23,169 bases of DNA, taken from contig BFEA01000204.1 in the NCBI GenBank assembly GCA_003427395.1, forward strand, positions 899,667 to 922,835, in the 5' to 3' direction. The notes below the pieces were generated by a model. The model had not been told where the DNA came from, searched no databases, and worked only from the letters and a program-made list of their open reading frames with translations. Below are positions 7,861-17,841 of this stretch, in pieces. How positions within the stretch are numbered: position 1 is the first letter of the stretch; each line of letters starts with the position of its first letter. The position numbers were made by a program, and so were the translations under genes. Source of the stretch: Chara braunii (Eukaryota; Streptophyta; Charophyceae; Charales; Characeae).

Positions 7861-9812
7861 ATGAGTGAAGATGACAGCGAGGTAGACCAGGACGATAGGA
7901 GGCTTACCCGCAGACAGGCACTCAGCCGGCGGACCATTTTCTTGGTGCGAGAACGAGGAGAGGAAAGGAGACTGCGTAGAGAAGCTGAGGGGAGCGCAGG
8001 CAGCAACAGCCAACGCAGAGAGAGCATTAGTAACTGCGGCAGCAGCACACACTCGAGCTGAAGCAGAGGCAGCAATGACTACCTCCTCTGCAATGTCGCA
8101 GACCTCTTTCCAGGTCTCTTCGTCAGGTGTAAGTCAGGGGTTGCCCAGCCTTTCGTCAAATCTGTCTGCTGGCTTGCAGGGCAGCCAGCAGCAATCAATG
8201 TCAGCGGAGGACTCTGAGATCCAACAAACAGAAGAACTTCACGAGTTGCGGCGCTAGTTGAAGGAGGTAGAGGATAGAAGACAGAATGCTAGAAGGAGAA
8301 AAGCTAGACTAGCAGCAGGGGGAGAGGAGTTAGGTAGGCTTGAAGCTATTGATGAGTCAGAGCTTGATCCTGCTGTTCGGTCCCTTCAGCTCAGTCTTTG
8401 AGTGTGGCCGAGGTACAGGCCGTGCACGGCGTGCAGCAGGAAATGGTGGCTGCCTTGATAACTGGCCAGAATGAAATTCTGACCGCGTTCAGAGTACCTA
8501 GGCCTATGGCTAGGCCGCTGTAGCTCCGCCAGCGGTGGCAGGTCCATCGATGAAGCTGACTCCAATGCGAAGTCCCTTTGTTCCTGCGTTTGGCATCAGT
8601 CCAACAGGCGATATACTAGCGGGTGTTAGTGGGCAGACTCCGGGACCACCTTCTTCGGAGTGGCTACTGCTACAGGGAAGCCGCATGTCCAGCAACCTTC
8701 GCAACAGGTACTGCAGCAGCAGCCTGTGCAACCGCTGCCGCAGCAACCTGTCCCACCGGTGTCCCAACCGGTGCAGCAGGCACATGTCCCTGGGCAATCA
8801 GTGAGTGGATGCCCAAGATTCCACTCTTAACTCCTAAACCTTTTTCCTGCAACAAAAAAAAGGAGGAGGAATCAAACACTTTAGGAAACTGCCCACTTGT
8901 GTGAGGCACAAGCTCACAAGGCCTGAGGAGGAGGTCATTGTTGCTGCGTTCTTTCTAGAAGGATCAACAGCCAGATCATTAGACGGGTTGGTGCAGCAGC
9001 ACGGTTTCTGTCAGGACTTCTATGGCTGGGCGCAGACCTGTACTTTGGAGGAGTTCGTACGGTTGGTCTACAATAAGTGGCATGACCCTCAGGGGGCACA
9101 GAAGGCTACCGACTCACTGGCAGGCCTGGCATCCAAGAAATACCAATCAGTCTGTGAGGTAACCAATACCGTAGAGCGCTTGATCATTGTCCCAGGTGTG
9201 CGGTACAATCCGCAGGTCCTTATGACAACTTACGTGCGGTGTCTCCCTGAAGATGTCAAAAATAAGTTGGTCGATGAGGCCTTCATCGACGTACATGACT
9301 CTGCCTTGTTCAGTAAGAAGGCCTTAGAGATAGAGGCCCGACTCGGCAGTGCGCACAAATCACTGACGGACAGGGGTAAGAAGAAGATACCCCAGGATTG
9401 CAAGAAGAATGGCAATCTCATGTTTGTTGGACATGATGGCAGCACCACTGAGATTGAGGACTTCTCTGACCTTGGGGAGGAGACAGAGGAAGACGTGGGC
9501 ACAAAAATTTCAGAGGGTGGAGTAGCTGCTCCCATAAAGGAAAAGGCTAAGGGGGTCCTGGAAACAGAAGGGAAGGGTCAAGTGGAACAAGTTCCACCTA
9601 TATGGGTGAAACTTGGATTGGAGTGCGACGTGTGGCGTGATCGCCTTGCTCAAGGCATGTGTCTGAATTGTGGCCAATATGGGCGCACAATGAGTTGCTG
9701 CAAGAGCAAGCATGTCACCGGGAAGGTAGCTTCCTCAATTGTGGTTGTGGGACCTTCTACCTCGGGTGGTGCCTTTGGAAGCACCTTGCAGGGAAACACA
9801 TCGTGCCAGTAG
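7861..9812 (+). pseudogene. gag of element B (charged N-terminus, capsid, zinc knuckle)
   Basis: Gag forms the virus-like particle that packages element RNA. The N-terminal part (ATG 7861, SEDDSEVDQDDRRLTRRQA, then Arg/Glu- and Ala-rich helix-prone sequence) shifts from frame 1 to frame 2 near 8003 and has stops at 8255-8257 and 8399-8401. A Gln/Pro-rich linker lies at about 8657-8830, again with frame changes. The capsid-like region runs in frame 3 from about 8850 to TAG 9810-9812; numbering from the GTG at 8901, residues 1-150 include EEEVIVAAFFLEG, KWHDPQGAQ and VPGVRYNPQVL. An acidic linker follows. The nucleocapsid zinc knuckle is at residues 254-267 with spacing C-x2-C-x4-[R]-x4-C: the essential His is Arg (CGC at 9684-9686). 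At least five breaks make it a pseudogene. The capsid assignment rests on position and resemblance to plant Gypsy gag. Confidence 0.8.
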
Positions 9813-10488
9813 GAGTTATAGCTTCTCCTACCCATGTTTAACCTCACCCTCTACACTTCAGATGATGGTTGACGCTATTGACCCCCAAATCGCCCCACAG
9901 ACAAATCCGGGCCAATCGATATTATGTTCGATGGATGTGTCTGAGTCCTTAGAGGAGTTAGAAGTTGAGTGGACAGAGAAGGATCCTAGAGACTCCTGGG
10001 CGATGAAGGCAAAAGGTCCTAGGGGTGAACATTTTGTGGTAGAAATCGATGTAGCTGGCCGAAACGTTGGTGCTTTCGCAGACATAGGTTCTACGCGAAA
10101 TTTCATCAGTCGTGATCATGTGGATAACCTACGCTTAGGGGACCAAGTGCAGTGGCTTAGTAGATTTATAGCATCGACCTTGGCCAACAAGCACTCCATG
10201 GTTGTGAAGGAATACATCAAGGATGTAGTCTGTACCTTCTCCTATGGAGGAGGGGAACTGAGACACATGATCTCGTTCCTAGTTAGCGATGTGCTGCCCT
10301 TCAATATGCTGCTAGCAGTGCTAGGTATGTACTACCTCGAGGTTGCTAAGCCTCGGTTTGACTGGGATAGGAAGGTGATGATGTACAAGTTGCCAAATGG
10401 GAAAACCGTTAGACTCCAAAAGTACAAAGCAAGCAGACTAGTCGAGTCTTATGGTTGCATGTGTGCGTCAACTTTCTATAATTATTAG
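9739..10488 (+). pseudogene. Retropepsin-like protease region of element B pol
   Basis: An aspartic protease domain normally cuts the Gag-Pol polyprotein. Frame 1 (+1 relative to the capsid frame) is open from before 9739 to TAG 10486-10488; the sequence with protease character begins near ATG 9862. The segment VEIDVAGRNVGAFADIGSTRNFIS corresponds to the flap-to-active-site portion of Ty3 retropepsins. The active-site triplet, normally Asp-Ser/Thr-Gly, reads D115-I116-G117 (10081-10089), so the second residue is abnormal. Downstream, MISFLVSDVLPFNMLLAVLGMYYLEVAKPRFDW matches the C-terminal half, where Gypsy proteases have the conserved LG motif near DWD. Two adjacent stops (10486-10491) separate it from reverse transcriptase. 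The family call is good; activity is unlikely. Confidence 0.75.
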
Positions 10489-10491
10489 TAG

Positions 10492-11769
10492 CAGAATCGT
10501 GAGGAAGGCATGTATCTAGACTTTGTCTCTGAGAAAGGGGAGGCCATAAAAACACCACCAGAGATAGAAGCAGTTGTTGCTCAATAACCAGACCTTTTTG
10601 AGGAACCTAGAGGTCGCCGAGAGGGAGGTAGACGACAACTCAAGCAGCTCACAGAGAAAGGTTGGATCCGGCTTAGTACGTCCCCCTACGGTGCGCCAGT
10701 ACTGTTTGTTCCCAAGAAAGGGGGGACCTTGATGTGCATTGATTATAAGGGCCTCAATGCCATCACAATTAAGAACGTCGAGCCCCTACCTCGCATCGAT
10801 GACCTCTTGGATAGTGTGCAGGGATGTCGATACTTCAAAAAGGTAAATTTGAAGTCCGGATACCATCAAATTGTTACAAGGCCCGAGGATCAACACAAAA
10901 ACACTTTCCAGACCAGGTACGGTCTGTATGAGTTTGTGGTGATGCCTTTCGGACTTCGCAATGGTCCTGGGTTATTCCAACATGCAATGAATAGGATTTT
11001 TCATGACTACTTAGATAAGTTTATCGTTGTGTACCTCAACGACATGTAGGAATTGTGCTAGGGCTCCTAAGACAGCACCGGTATAAGATTAAGTTGTAGA
11101 AATGCGAGTTCGGTCGCACCAAGATCTTGTACCTGGGTCATGAAATTTTAGCGGATGGTTTGAGGTCGGGCGATGCCAAGGTGGCCGGCATAGATGACTG
11201 ACCTAGACCTCAGTCTGTGACTGAGGTGAGGTCTTTCTTGGGGATGACGGGCTGTTACCGCCCGTTTGTGAAGAACTGTAGTACTATAGCTTCCCCACGG
11301 ACTGACCTCACGTGCCTGGACACCCCATGGGAGTGGACTGATGAGTGTGAGGGAGCTTTCAAGAAATTGAAGTATGCACTCACGCATACGAATTCCTCAA
11401 GCTTCTGGTTCTTGAGTTGCATTTCATTGTGACCACGGACGTTAGCCAATATGGCATTGGTGCGGTCCTTGCGCAGCAGGACGAAAAAAAGTTGAGGCCA
11501 ATTGAGTACATAGCAATAAGATGTTGTCTCAGAAAATAGCCAAACCCACTTACGAGTAAGAGCTTTATGCCCTATATGAGGCGTTAACTCACTGGAGGCA
11601 CTACCTCCTTGGCATATTTTTCTATATGAGATCAGACCATGAGACGCTTCGCTGGATCAAAACGCAACCTGCTGTCTCCGACGCACTCAAGAGATGGATT
11701 GAAGTCATAAATATGTATGACTTCAAACTGGACCATGTGAAGGGAGAGTACAATAAGGTAGCGGATGAA
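10492..11769 (+). pseudogene. Reverse transcriptase and RNase H of element B pol
   Basis: The RT fingers and palm are in frame 1: PDLFEEPRG, LTEKGWIRLSTSPYGAPVLFV, MCIDYKGLNAITIKN, LKSGYHQI, YEFVVMPFGLRNGP and FIVVYLNDM. A TAA at 10585-10587 and a missing block after about 10620 break the N-terminal part. Two catalytic aspartates are Asn: motif A (AAT 10846-10848, KVNLKSGYHQI) and the first Asp of motif C (AAC 11038-11040, YLND). After TAG 11047 the thumb continues in frame 3 (LGHEILADG, TEVRSFLGMTGCYRPF) with TGA at 11199-11201 in place of an expected Trp. RNase H follows in frame 2 (TTDVSQYGIGAVLAQQ near 11432) and frame 1 (ELYALYEALTHWRHYLLG, RSDHETLRWIKTQ, YDFKLDHVKGEYNKVAD), ending at the assembly gap. 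The order confirms Ty3/Gypsy rather than Copia. Confidence 0.92.
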
Positions 11770-12279
11770 NNNNNNNNNNNNNNNNNNNNNNNNNNNNNNN
11801 NNNNNNNNNNNNNNNNNNNNNNNNNNNNNNNNNNNNNNNNNNNNNNNNNNNNNNNNNNNNNNNNNNNNNNNNNNNNNNNNNNNNNNNNNNNNNNNNNNNN
11901 NNNNNNNNNNNNNNNNNNNNNNNNNNNNNNNNNNNNNNNNNNNNNNNNNNNNNNNNNNNNNNNNNNNNNNNNNNNNNNNNNNNNNNNNNNNNNNNNNNNN
12001 NNNNNNNNNNNNNNNNNNNNNNNNNNNNNNNNNNNNNNNNNNNNNNNNNNNNNNNNNNNNNNNNNNNNNNNNNNNNNNNNNNNNNNNNNNNNNNNNNNNN
12101 NNNNNNNNNNNNNNNNNNNNNNNNNNNNNNNNNNNNNNNNNNNNNNNNNNNNNNNNNNNNNNNNNNNNNNNNNNNNNNNNNNNNNNNNNNNNNNNNNNNN
12201 NNNNNNNNNNNNNNNNNNNNNNNNNNNNNNNNNNNNNNNNNNNNNNNNNNNNNNNNNNNNNNNNNNNNNNNNNNNNNNN
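11770..12279. other. Assembly gap (510 N)
   Basis: This is a run of unknown bases inside pol of element B, between the end of RNase H and the integrase zinc-binding domain. The true length may differ from 510. Apparent open frames across it are artefacts. Confidence 0.99.
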
Positions 12280-12901
12280 AGGCCACAACTGATGAGTTTG
12301 TGTTGATTGATGGTTTGTTGTTTCTCAATAAGGCAGGGAATAAACGTCTGTGTGTCCCATCTAAGAGGGTCTTTCCGTAGTTTTATTTTAGGTGAGTGCC
12401 ACGACACAACTGGTCATTCTGCGTACAAAAAGACAGCAGCAAACTTAGTGCAACATTTCTGGTGGCCCACAATGATGGATGGTGCAAAGACGTATGTAGA
12501 AACTTGTCAGGCTTGTCAGCACGACAAACCGCAGACCCAGGCTCCGCTTGGGCTTATCAAGCCCTTGCCTATCGTGACCAGCAAGAGCGGCAAATGACAC
12601 ATCTTCGTCATCGTGGACAGATTCGGTAAGTACGTGACTGATTGCCATGCCTGAATCTGCTAAGACTGACCATGTAATAAAGTTGTTATTGGACCATTGG
12701 GTATGTGATTTTGATCTACCGAACTCCATAGTGAATGTCCAGTTTACCAGTGAAATGTGGCAAGAGATGGTTAAGCAGATGGGGACCCAACTGCAAATGA
12801 CTTCAGGCAACCATCCTAAGTCGAATGGTCAAGCCGAACAGATGAACAGGGTAGTGCAACATTTGTTGAGGCATTATATTAAGCCCAACCAGGAAGACTA
12901 G
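12280..12901 (+). pseudogene. Integrase zinc-binding domain and catalytic core, element B
   Basis: Frame 3 starts after the gap (DEFVLIDGLLFLNKAGNKRL) and stops at TAG near 12379. Frame 1 then carries the zinc-binding domain with intact spacing H-x4-H-x29-C-x2-C (His codons 12400 and 12415, Cys codons 12505 and 12514). The catalytic core is damaged: the residues between KPLPI and VTSKSGK that normally include the first catalytic Asp are missing, a TGA follows SKSGK, and frame 2 from 12647 reads IVNVQFTSEMW where fragment A has IVSDRDTRFMSAFW, so four residues including the second catalytic Asp are lost. The Glu motif survives (HPKSNGQAEQ). TAG 12899-12901 falls where the related fragment A has Trp. 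With two of the three DDE residues absent, integration activity is not expected. Confidence 0.9.
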
Positions 12902-13670
12902 GATGAGAAGTTACCTCTAATCACCAGCATGTACAACAATGTTGCGCACAGCACTACCGGTGTGACTCCCAACCAGCTACATCTTGGTTGGAAGCCACGA
13001 TCTGCACTTGACTTCCTGCTGCCAGAGAACCAACCGACTGCATCACCAGGCAACATAGCGTTCAATGCCAAGTACGAACACCTGCTGCAGCAGGCTGTAG
13101 AGCATATAAAGAAAGCTCAGGATGCCATGGTTGCATCTAAGAACAGGGACAGACGACTGTCAATGTTTCAGGTAGGAGAACGGGTTTGGGTTAAGTCATC
13201 TGAGCTGGAACAGGAACTTGGTATTTCTAGGAAACTCATGTCGCAGTACTTTGGGCCCTGGGAAGTCTTAGACATAGTTGGGAATGTCCCGGACGGACCC
13301 TCTTATGTTATCCGAATCCCTGGTCACCTTCGTAACCCTGGTTTTCACGCCTCCAAACTGGCTCCTTTTGCACAAGTCAATTTCCTTCAAGGAGATAAAT
13401 GTTGGGCCCAACCATGGATGGACTCGTGAACATTGATGATATTGTCGCACAAGCTGATGCCTGTACCCAAGCCTCTCGGCAGGGGAAACCCTCTGAAACT
13501 GTAGATGCAGTTTAGAGTGCGGTTCAGGAACCATCTCGATCTTAAAGAAGGTCGATTTCACATGAGAAGAATTAGTTAAGACTGCTCCACAGGTGATTTC
13601 AGGATATGAAAGAAGGTTGAAAGAGAACCAGCTTGTTGATCAAAAACCTCTCAGGGGACTGTTGAAGTAG
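12902..13670 (+). pseudogene. Integrase C-terminal GPY/F module and chromodomain-like tail, element B
   Basis: Frame 2 continues with SMYNNVAHSTTGVTPNQLHLG, a helical segment (LLQQAVEHIKKAQDAM), and the GPY/F module (VGERVWVKSSELEQ, SRKLMSQYFGPWEVLDIVG, DGPSYVIRIPGHL, GFHASKLAPF), stopping at 13427-13429. Beyond this, pieces in other frames fit a decayed chromodomain: VNIDDIV near 13425, QFRVRFRNHLDLKEGRF near 13508-13560, then ELVKTAPQVISGYERRLK up to TAG 13668-13670. That stop lies at the polypurine tract, as expected for the end of pol. The match of the chromodomain part is weaker than in fragment A and is inferred mainly from position and the RF-x-VRFR core. Confidence 0.8.
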
Positions 13671-13682
13671 AGGAGGAGGGAG
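13669..13682 (+). promoter_or_regulatory. Polypurine tract of element B
   Basis: AGAGGAGGAGGGAG is 14 uninterrupted purines directly followed by the TG of the 3' LTR. In LTR retrotransposons this RNase H-resistant tract primes plus-strand synthesis. Its exact contact with the LTR start confirms the LTR boundary. Confidence 0.92.
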
Positions 13683-14669
13683 TGCGAGGATTCGGATCCT
13701 CGGCATGCCCGTGAATGAGCCCCTACAGCAAGCATGAGCCCGCCCTAAGTGAAGGCGGGCCCCTGAATCTCAATGTGGCCTGAATTTGTCAATTTTGCAA
13801 GTCTTGTTGGGCGCCAGACAGTTACCACGCACCAGTCCGTTGCATCCTCTCCGCTCGTGAGAATCAGAAATATTTACGGCCTTCTAGGTTCTTCCAGCCC
13901 CGCAGGGGAAGCAGGGAACACCGCACATTTGTATCTGGGTGGTTGGGCATGCCTAACCAATTTGGTCCCAGACCACTGTCTGAATGGGCCTGGGCGCAAA
14001 CACTTTGGCCCGACGTGAAGCTACTGGGCACACAGGCGCCAGGCCCCGGCAGCAAACACAAGAAAGTGCTGCCCGCCGGGCAGTCAGTCATTCGGGCACT
14101 TGGTGGTACATGCGGCAGCGCTGCTGGAGCGAGTGCTCGTGCCTGCCTGCCGTGTGCTTGGTGCACGAACGTGAGCGCGATTGCGAGAGGGAGAGAGCAG
14201 GGCGGTGCAAGAAGGCAGTGCCATAGTCCAGCCCCCATAGCCGGGCTTGGGCTTGGAGGAGGTCAGCGGGGTATGGCCGTGGTCTTTGGGTGGTGAGGAG
14301 ACGTGGGAGATGGAGTCGAGGGTGAGCATGTATGGGTACCTAGTCTGGGCGGAGGTCTACATGGTCGACATCTCATGTACTTCACTTGCTACTGCTGACA
14401 TCCACGGTTGCATTGTCAATTCGTAGGCTGGTAGAATAGTGGTGTGATTGTAGTCTGGGCGCTGAGCAGCAAGTAGGAGGAAGAGGTCTGGATACAACGT
14501 TGATGGTGGTGAGAGTATGCTCTCATTGACATTTGAGTTCGGTACTTCGGTTCTCCTTTGATGTAATGTCAGTGCATTTTTGCTTTTTGGACAACTATTG
14601 ACTATCTGGCTTCAATGCGATTTTGCAATCTGGGATTCTGTCATTTCGCTATTGCTCATTTTCCTCGCA
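13683..14669 (+). repeat. 3' LTR of element B
   Basis: It starts TGCGAGGATTCGG and ends CCTCGCA. It is a partner of 5673-6711 and about 50 bp shorter because of several indels. Substitutions are frequent (8 in about the first 132 bases by eye). Hairpins at 13685-13702 and 13739-13759 correspond to those at the start of the 5' LTR. Open frames within it mirror those of the 5' LTR and are not supported as genes. Confidence 0.9.
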
Positions 14670-14673
14670 AAAG
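14670..14673. repeat. Target-site duplication, right copy (AAAG)
   Basis: AAAG directly follows the 3' LTR and matches 5669-5672. Low complexity (A-rich) makes a chance match possible, but it coincides with independently defined LTR ends. Confidence 0.65.
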
Positions 14674-16030
14674 GGTAAAAAAACCGTAAAAAAAGGGAAA
14701 ACTGGAAGGAAACACGAGAATTTGCGGGCATGGCAATTGCCCCGGGATCGGGCGTGTCATGTCTCTGATCCAAGGATCGAATCTCCTGCCCAACGTATCA
14801 TGTCCCTCATCACGAACCCTCCTTCCCCCTACGCCCCCCGTCAGACCTCCCGAACCCCTTCCCACCACGCCGGCTCACTCTCGCTGAGTTTTGGAATGAT
14901 GGTTGAGTGATGAATTTTGGAAAAGTTATTCCCTGGATCCCTGAAACCGACACCGAACCTGTGTCTTTCTTATTCCCGCTTTGCGGCGCTGAGGTCCGGG
15001 GACCCAGGCCGCCTGAATTCGGTCTTCTCAGCCGCAAAGTGCGCTTCCACCCCCTAATGCCCCCCCGGGGGGCTGCGGACACTCTGTGGGGTTCCCTCTC
15101 CAAATCTCAAGACCCCACAGTGGTTGTACAACAGAACGAGAGAGCTCACATGCCTCATCGACAATGTGCTGGCTCCCCGACAAGGAGGAAAGGTGTGCTA
15201 CTTCTCGGGCTTCACGTGGATTTGGCCCGCAGGGCTACTGAAGAGGCAAACAACACCCAAGTTGTCGCCTTGGGGAGGAAGGGAGGAAAAACAGTAGCCC
15301 GTTGTCACACTTTTTCTAGTCGGGCTTCTTCGGGCGACCAGAAAGCCGACAGGCTGTCACACATGATTTAGATGTAGTTTGCAATAAATAAAATAAAATT
15401 AAATAGAGCAAATCCCTTTCTATTGTGTGCGTCGGCTTCGAGCGAGACCCTTCAATTGCGGTCTTCGCCGGTCCCCGGTCTTAGGAATCTTTTATTTTGA
15501 TTCGGAACAGCAAAGAATCATGCAAATAATAATCATAAAGTCTGATATGTCATGCATGCATCAATTTTGCCAATTTTCTAATTCTGAGAACTGTGAGGGG
15601 ATCATCAAGAAGCATAATCATCAAGCAGAGTCAATACAAATGAAGCAGGACTGACTGACTCAAAGCAAGGACACAATGAATGAGGTAAAAGTGAGAGCTG
15701 ATATCATCTCAAGAGTACACTGACAAAGACATGGTCAGTGCTCAGTGTCTGTGCGCTCACTCTCCCCTCTCACACTCGACCTCAATCTCGATCTCTCAGA
15801 GTTTCTGACACCACGTTCAAGTACATCTTGAGAAGGTTTGTTGCGGTATGTATCTGATGACTGTGCTCAAATCCAGAATATGCTCTTCTCAATATATCTG
15901 TCGTGCTCAATAAGGTATCACCTCGAGTTTGTTGTATTTAGATACTTCCTGATCTTGAGACTACTTACTTGTCACACTGAATACTGATGGCACTCAATGT
16001 CTTGTCCTTGCTTTCCCCATGAGAGCCCGC
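14674..16030. other. Unassigned stretch with stem-loops
   Basis: No gene is recognised. An open frame (ATG 14910 to 15371, 153 codons) has no motif I know. A second frame (about 15058-15294) is also open without recognisable domains. A bulged inverted repeat pairs 14979-14986 with 15032-15039 and 14989-14993 with 15027-15031. An AT-rich tract (AATAAATAAAATAAAATTAAA) lies near 15384 and recalls the A-rich part of the 138-bp repeats downstream. A 7-bp stem pairs 15718-15724 with 15734-15740. Scattered TCAATCTCG-type words near 15780 resemble the reverse strand of the 20-bp satellite. Confidence 0.4.
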
Positions 16031-16349
16031 TATGACCAGCACTATTGCTGTTGTCACCGAGATTGCCTATTGTGACCAGCATCGTTGTTGCTACCACCGA
16101 GACCTCCCGTCGCGGCCAGCATTACCGTTGTTGTCACCGGGACTGTTCATTGTGACCTGCGTCGTTGCTGCTACCACTGGACCTCCCGCTGCGGCCAGCA
16201 TTACGGCTGCTGTTACCGGGACTGTCTGTTGTGACCAGCGTCGTTGCTGCTACCACCGGGACCTCCTGTTGTGGCCAGTACTGGCGTTGCTGTCATCGGA
16301 ACTGCCCGTTGTGACCAGCATTCTGTCCCTTGACAATGGGATCTGCTAA
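16031..16349. repeat. 40-bp tandem repeat array 1 (8 units)
   Basis: The GACCAGC/GGCCAGC anchor recurs at 16031, 16071, 16111, 16151, 16190, 16230, 16270 and 16310, a period of 40 bp with one 39-bp step. Alternating variants (TGTGACCAGC versus GCGGCCAGC) give a loose 80-bp higher-order pattern. Each unit also holds a CACCGRGA-like word. The open frame 16032-16349 crosses it, but the period is not a multiple of 3, so a protein repeat is unlikely. Confidence 0.92.
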
Positions 16350-16359
16350 GAGAAAACTG

Positions 16360-17520
16360 AGACCATTGATTGAGCCCACTGAATCTGGACTTACTGAAAC
16401 TTAGAATTGAACTCACCGAAGTTGATCCGAGCTTACCAACACTGGATTGAGTTCACGAGAAAATGAACGGAGTTCACTGAGACTGACTCGAGCTTACTGA
16501 GATTGAACTGTTCAGTCTGTTCTCACGGAGCCTGAGATGAGCTCACTCAAACTGAACTGAACTTTATGAGATGAAACTGAACTCATCGTGTCTGGTCTGA
16601 ATTTATTGAGATTCATAATGGAAACTGATATGAACTTGGGGAGATTAAGTCCACCGAATTGAACTTATTGAAACTGAGATGAAGTCGTTGATATAGCACT
16701 GAGAACTTAACTAAAACTTTTTCTTTTGAGAACTGCACTTGGGTCTGAACTTAGAATTGGACTGAGCATGCTCTGCAAATCCCACTCAGATCTGAATAGA
16801 ACTGAACTCAATTTGCACCGAAAATTGAGACCGAACTTTACTGAAACTAGACTGATTTCACCGAGTCGGAAATGAATTCACTCGAACTGAACCGAACTTT
16901 CTGAGATGGAACTGATGAGTCTGATCCGAACTTACCAAGATAAGACTGAGTTTGCCAAGTCTGGGCTGAACTTGCCGAGAGTGATCTGAACCTACTGAGA
17001 TTGTACTGAATTCACCGAACTTGAACTAAGAATCGGCCCGAAACCACTCTAAAATATAACTGTAATCTGATACGGAAAATGGCATGAGATTTAGTTGAAA
17101 TTTGACCTGAAAATAGATATGAGATTTTGTTGAGGCTTGATCCGAACCAGATCTGATATCTTACTAAGACTCGTAGTGAAAGCTGCTTATGTAAGATATA
17201 CAAAATGATCGAGCTTGCCTGCCCCGCTTGATGGGAACGGAGTGTGTTCACTGTGCACCGATTGACCCATTGAGAACAGATTAAAGTTCGTTGAAACTCG
17301 AAACTATGTTCAAAATAGTAAACCGCACTTGAACCGAGACTCAAAGGACTGAACTTGGTATTGAATCCAAGACTCAACCTGAATCTGAACTGGAACTTGT
17401 CGTGAAACTGAAGCCAAAGTAGAAGTTGGAACTGAATTTGAACGATACTGATCTTAAACTAAAACCTCAACTGAACCCGAGTGAGATTCGAAACAAAACT
17501 TGAGGCTATTCAAGGAGAAA
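16360..17520. repeat. Degenerate ~20-bp satellite
   Basis: About 1.1 kb is built of diverged units near TGAACTTACCGAGATTGAAC. Clear 20-bp steps can be read at about 16552-16612 and 16951-17030, where successive units begin TGAGCTC, TGAACTT, TGAACTC and TGAGTTT, TGAACTT, TGAACCT, TGAATTC. Divergence is high and some steps are 19-22 bp. Past about 17035 only scattered words (CTGAACTTG, CCGAGACTC, TTGAACCG) persist. There is no coding evidence. Confidence 0.8.
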
Positions 17521-17841
17521 CTTGCTGCTAAACGGAAGCTATGAGCCACACACAGGAAGTTTAACAAGTTCAGTGCAGCCTAGAGCAGTTGGAACAAAAA
17601 AACGCATGCTATTGAAAATGAGGCCCGGACAATGATTTTTCTTTAAGTCTAATAAATTGAAGGACCAAATTGTCAATCCATCGGTTTTGGAGTCCCTTTT
17701 GAGTTCTATATGTCACGTGTTTTGCTGTTTTTCGTGAGGGTCTATTGTCTCCTCTCCCCTTTTGACTTTGTTACTGATTTCTTACAATCTACCTCAGATT
17801 GGTACTCTCGGTAGTCTGCGATGACCAGCCCCAGTTTAAAT
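17521..17841. other. Spacer between satellite arrays
   Basis: No gene or repeat is recognised in these 320 bases, which have a T-rich middle part (about 17630-17780). Confidence 0.4.

Larger units (their letters stand above)
5673..14669 (+). mobile_element. Ty3/Gypsy LTR retrotransposon B, structurally complete, coding-dead
   Basis: This is an element of about 9 kb with LTRs at 5673-6711 and 13683-14669, a candidate primer binding site at 6715, gag from 7861, then protease, reverse transcriptase, RNase H, integrase and a chromodomain-like tail, and a polypurine tract touching the 3' LTR. The order protease-RT-RNase H-integrase is that of Ty3/Gypsy. Stops, frameshifts and deletions hit every gene, so it cannot move on its own. 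The LTRs differ at 8 of about the first 132 aligned bases by eye, with several indels, which indicates an old insertion. Part of pol is hidden by an assembly gap. No other element interrupts it. Confidence 0.9.

Noticed and set aside
11626-12407. Long open frames across the N run
   Set aside because: Artefacts of translating unknown bases.
14910-15371. A 153-codon open frame as a possible host gene
   Set aside because: No recognised domain, an overlapping open frame nearby, high GC and an internal inverted repeat. There is no start or splice context to support it.
16032-16349. Open frame of 106 codons across the 40-bp array
   Set aside because: Explained by a tandem repeat whose period is not a multiple of 3; no protein repeat is produced.
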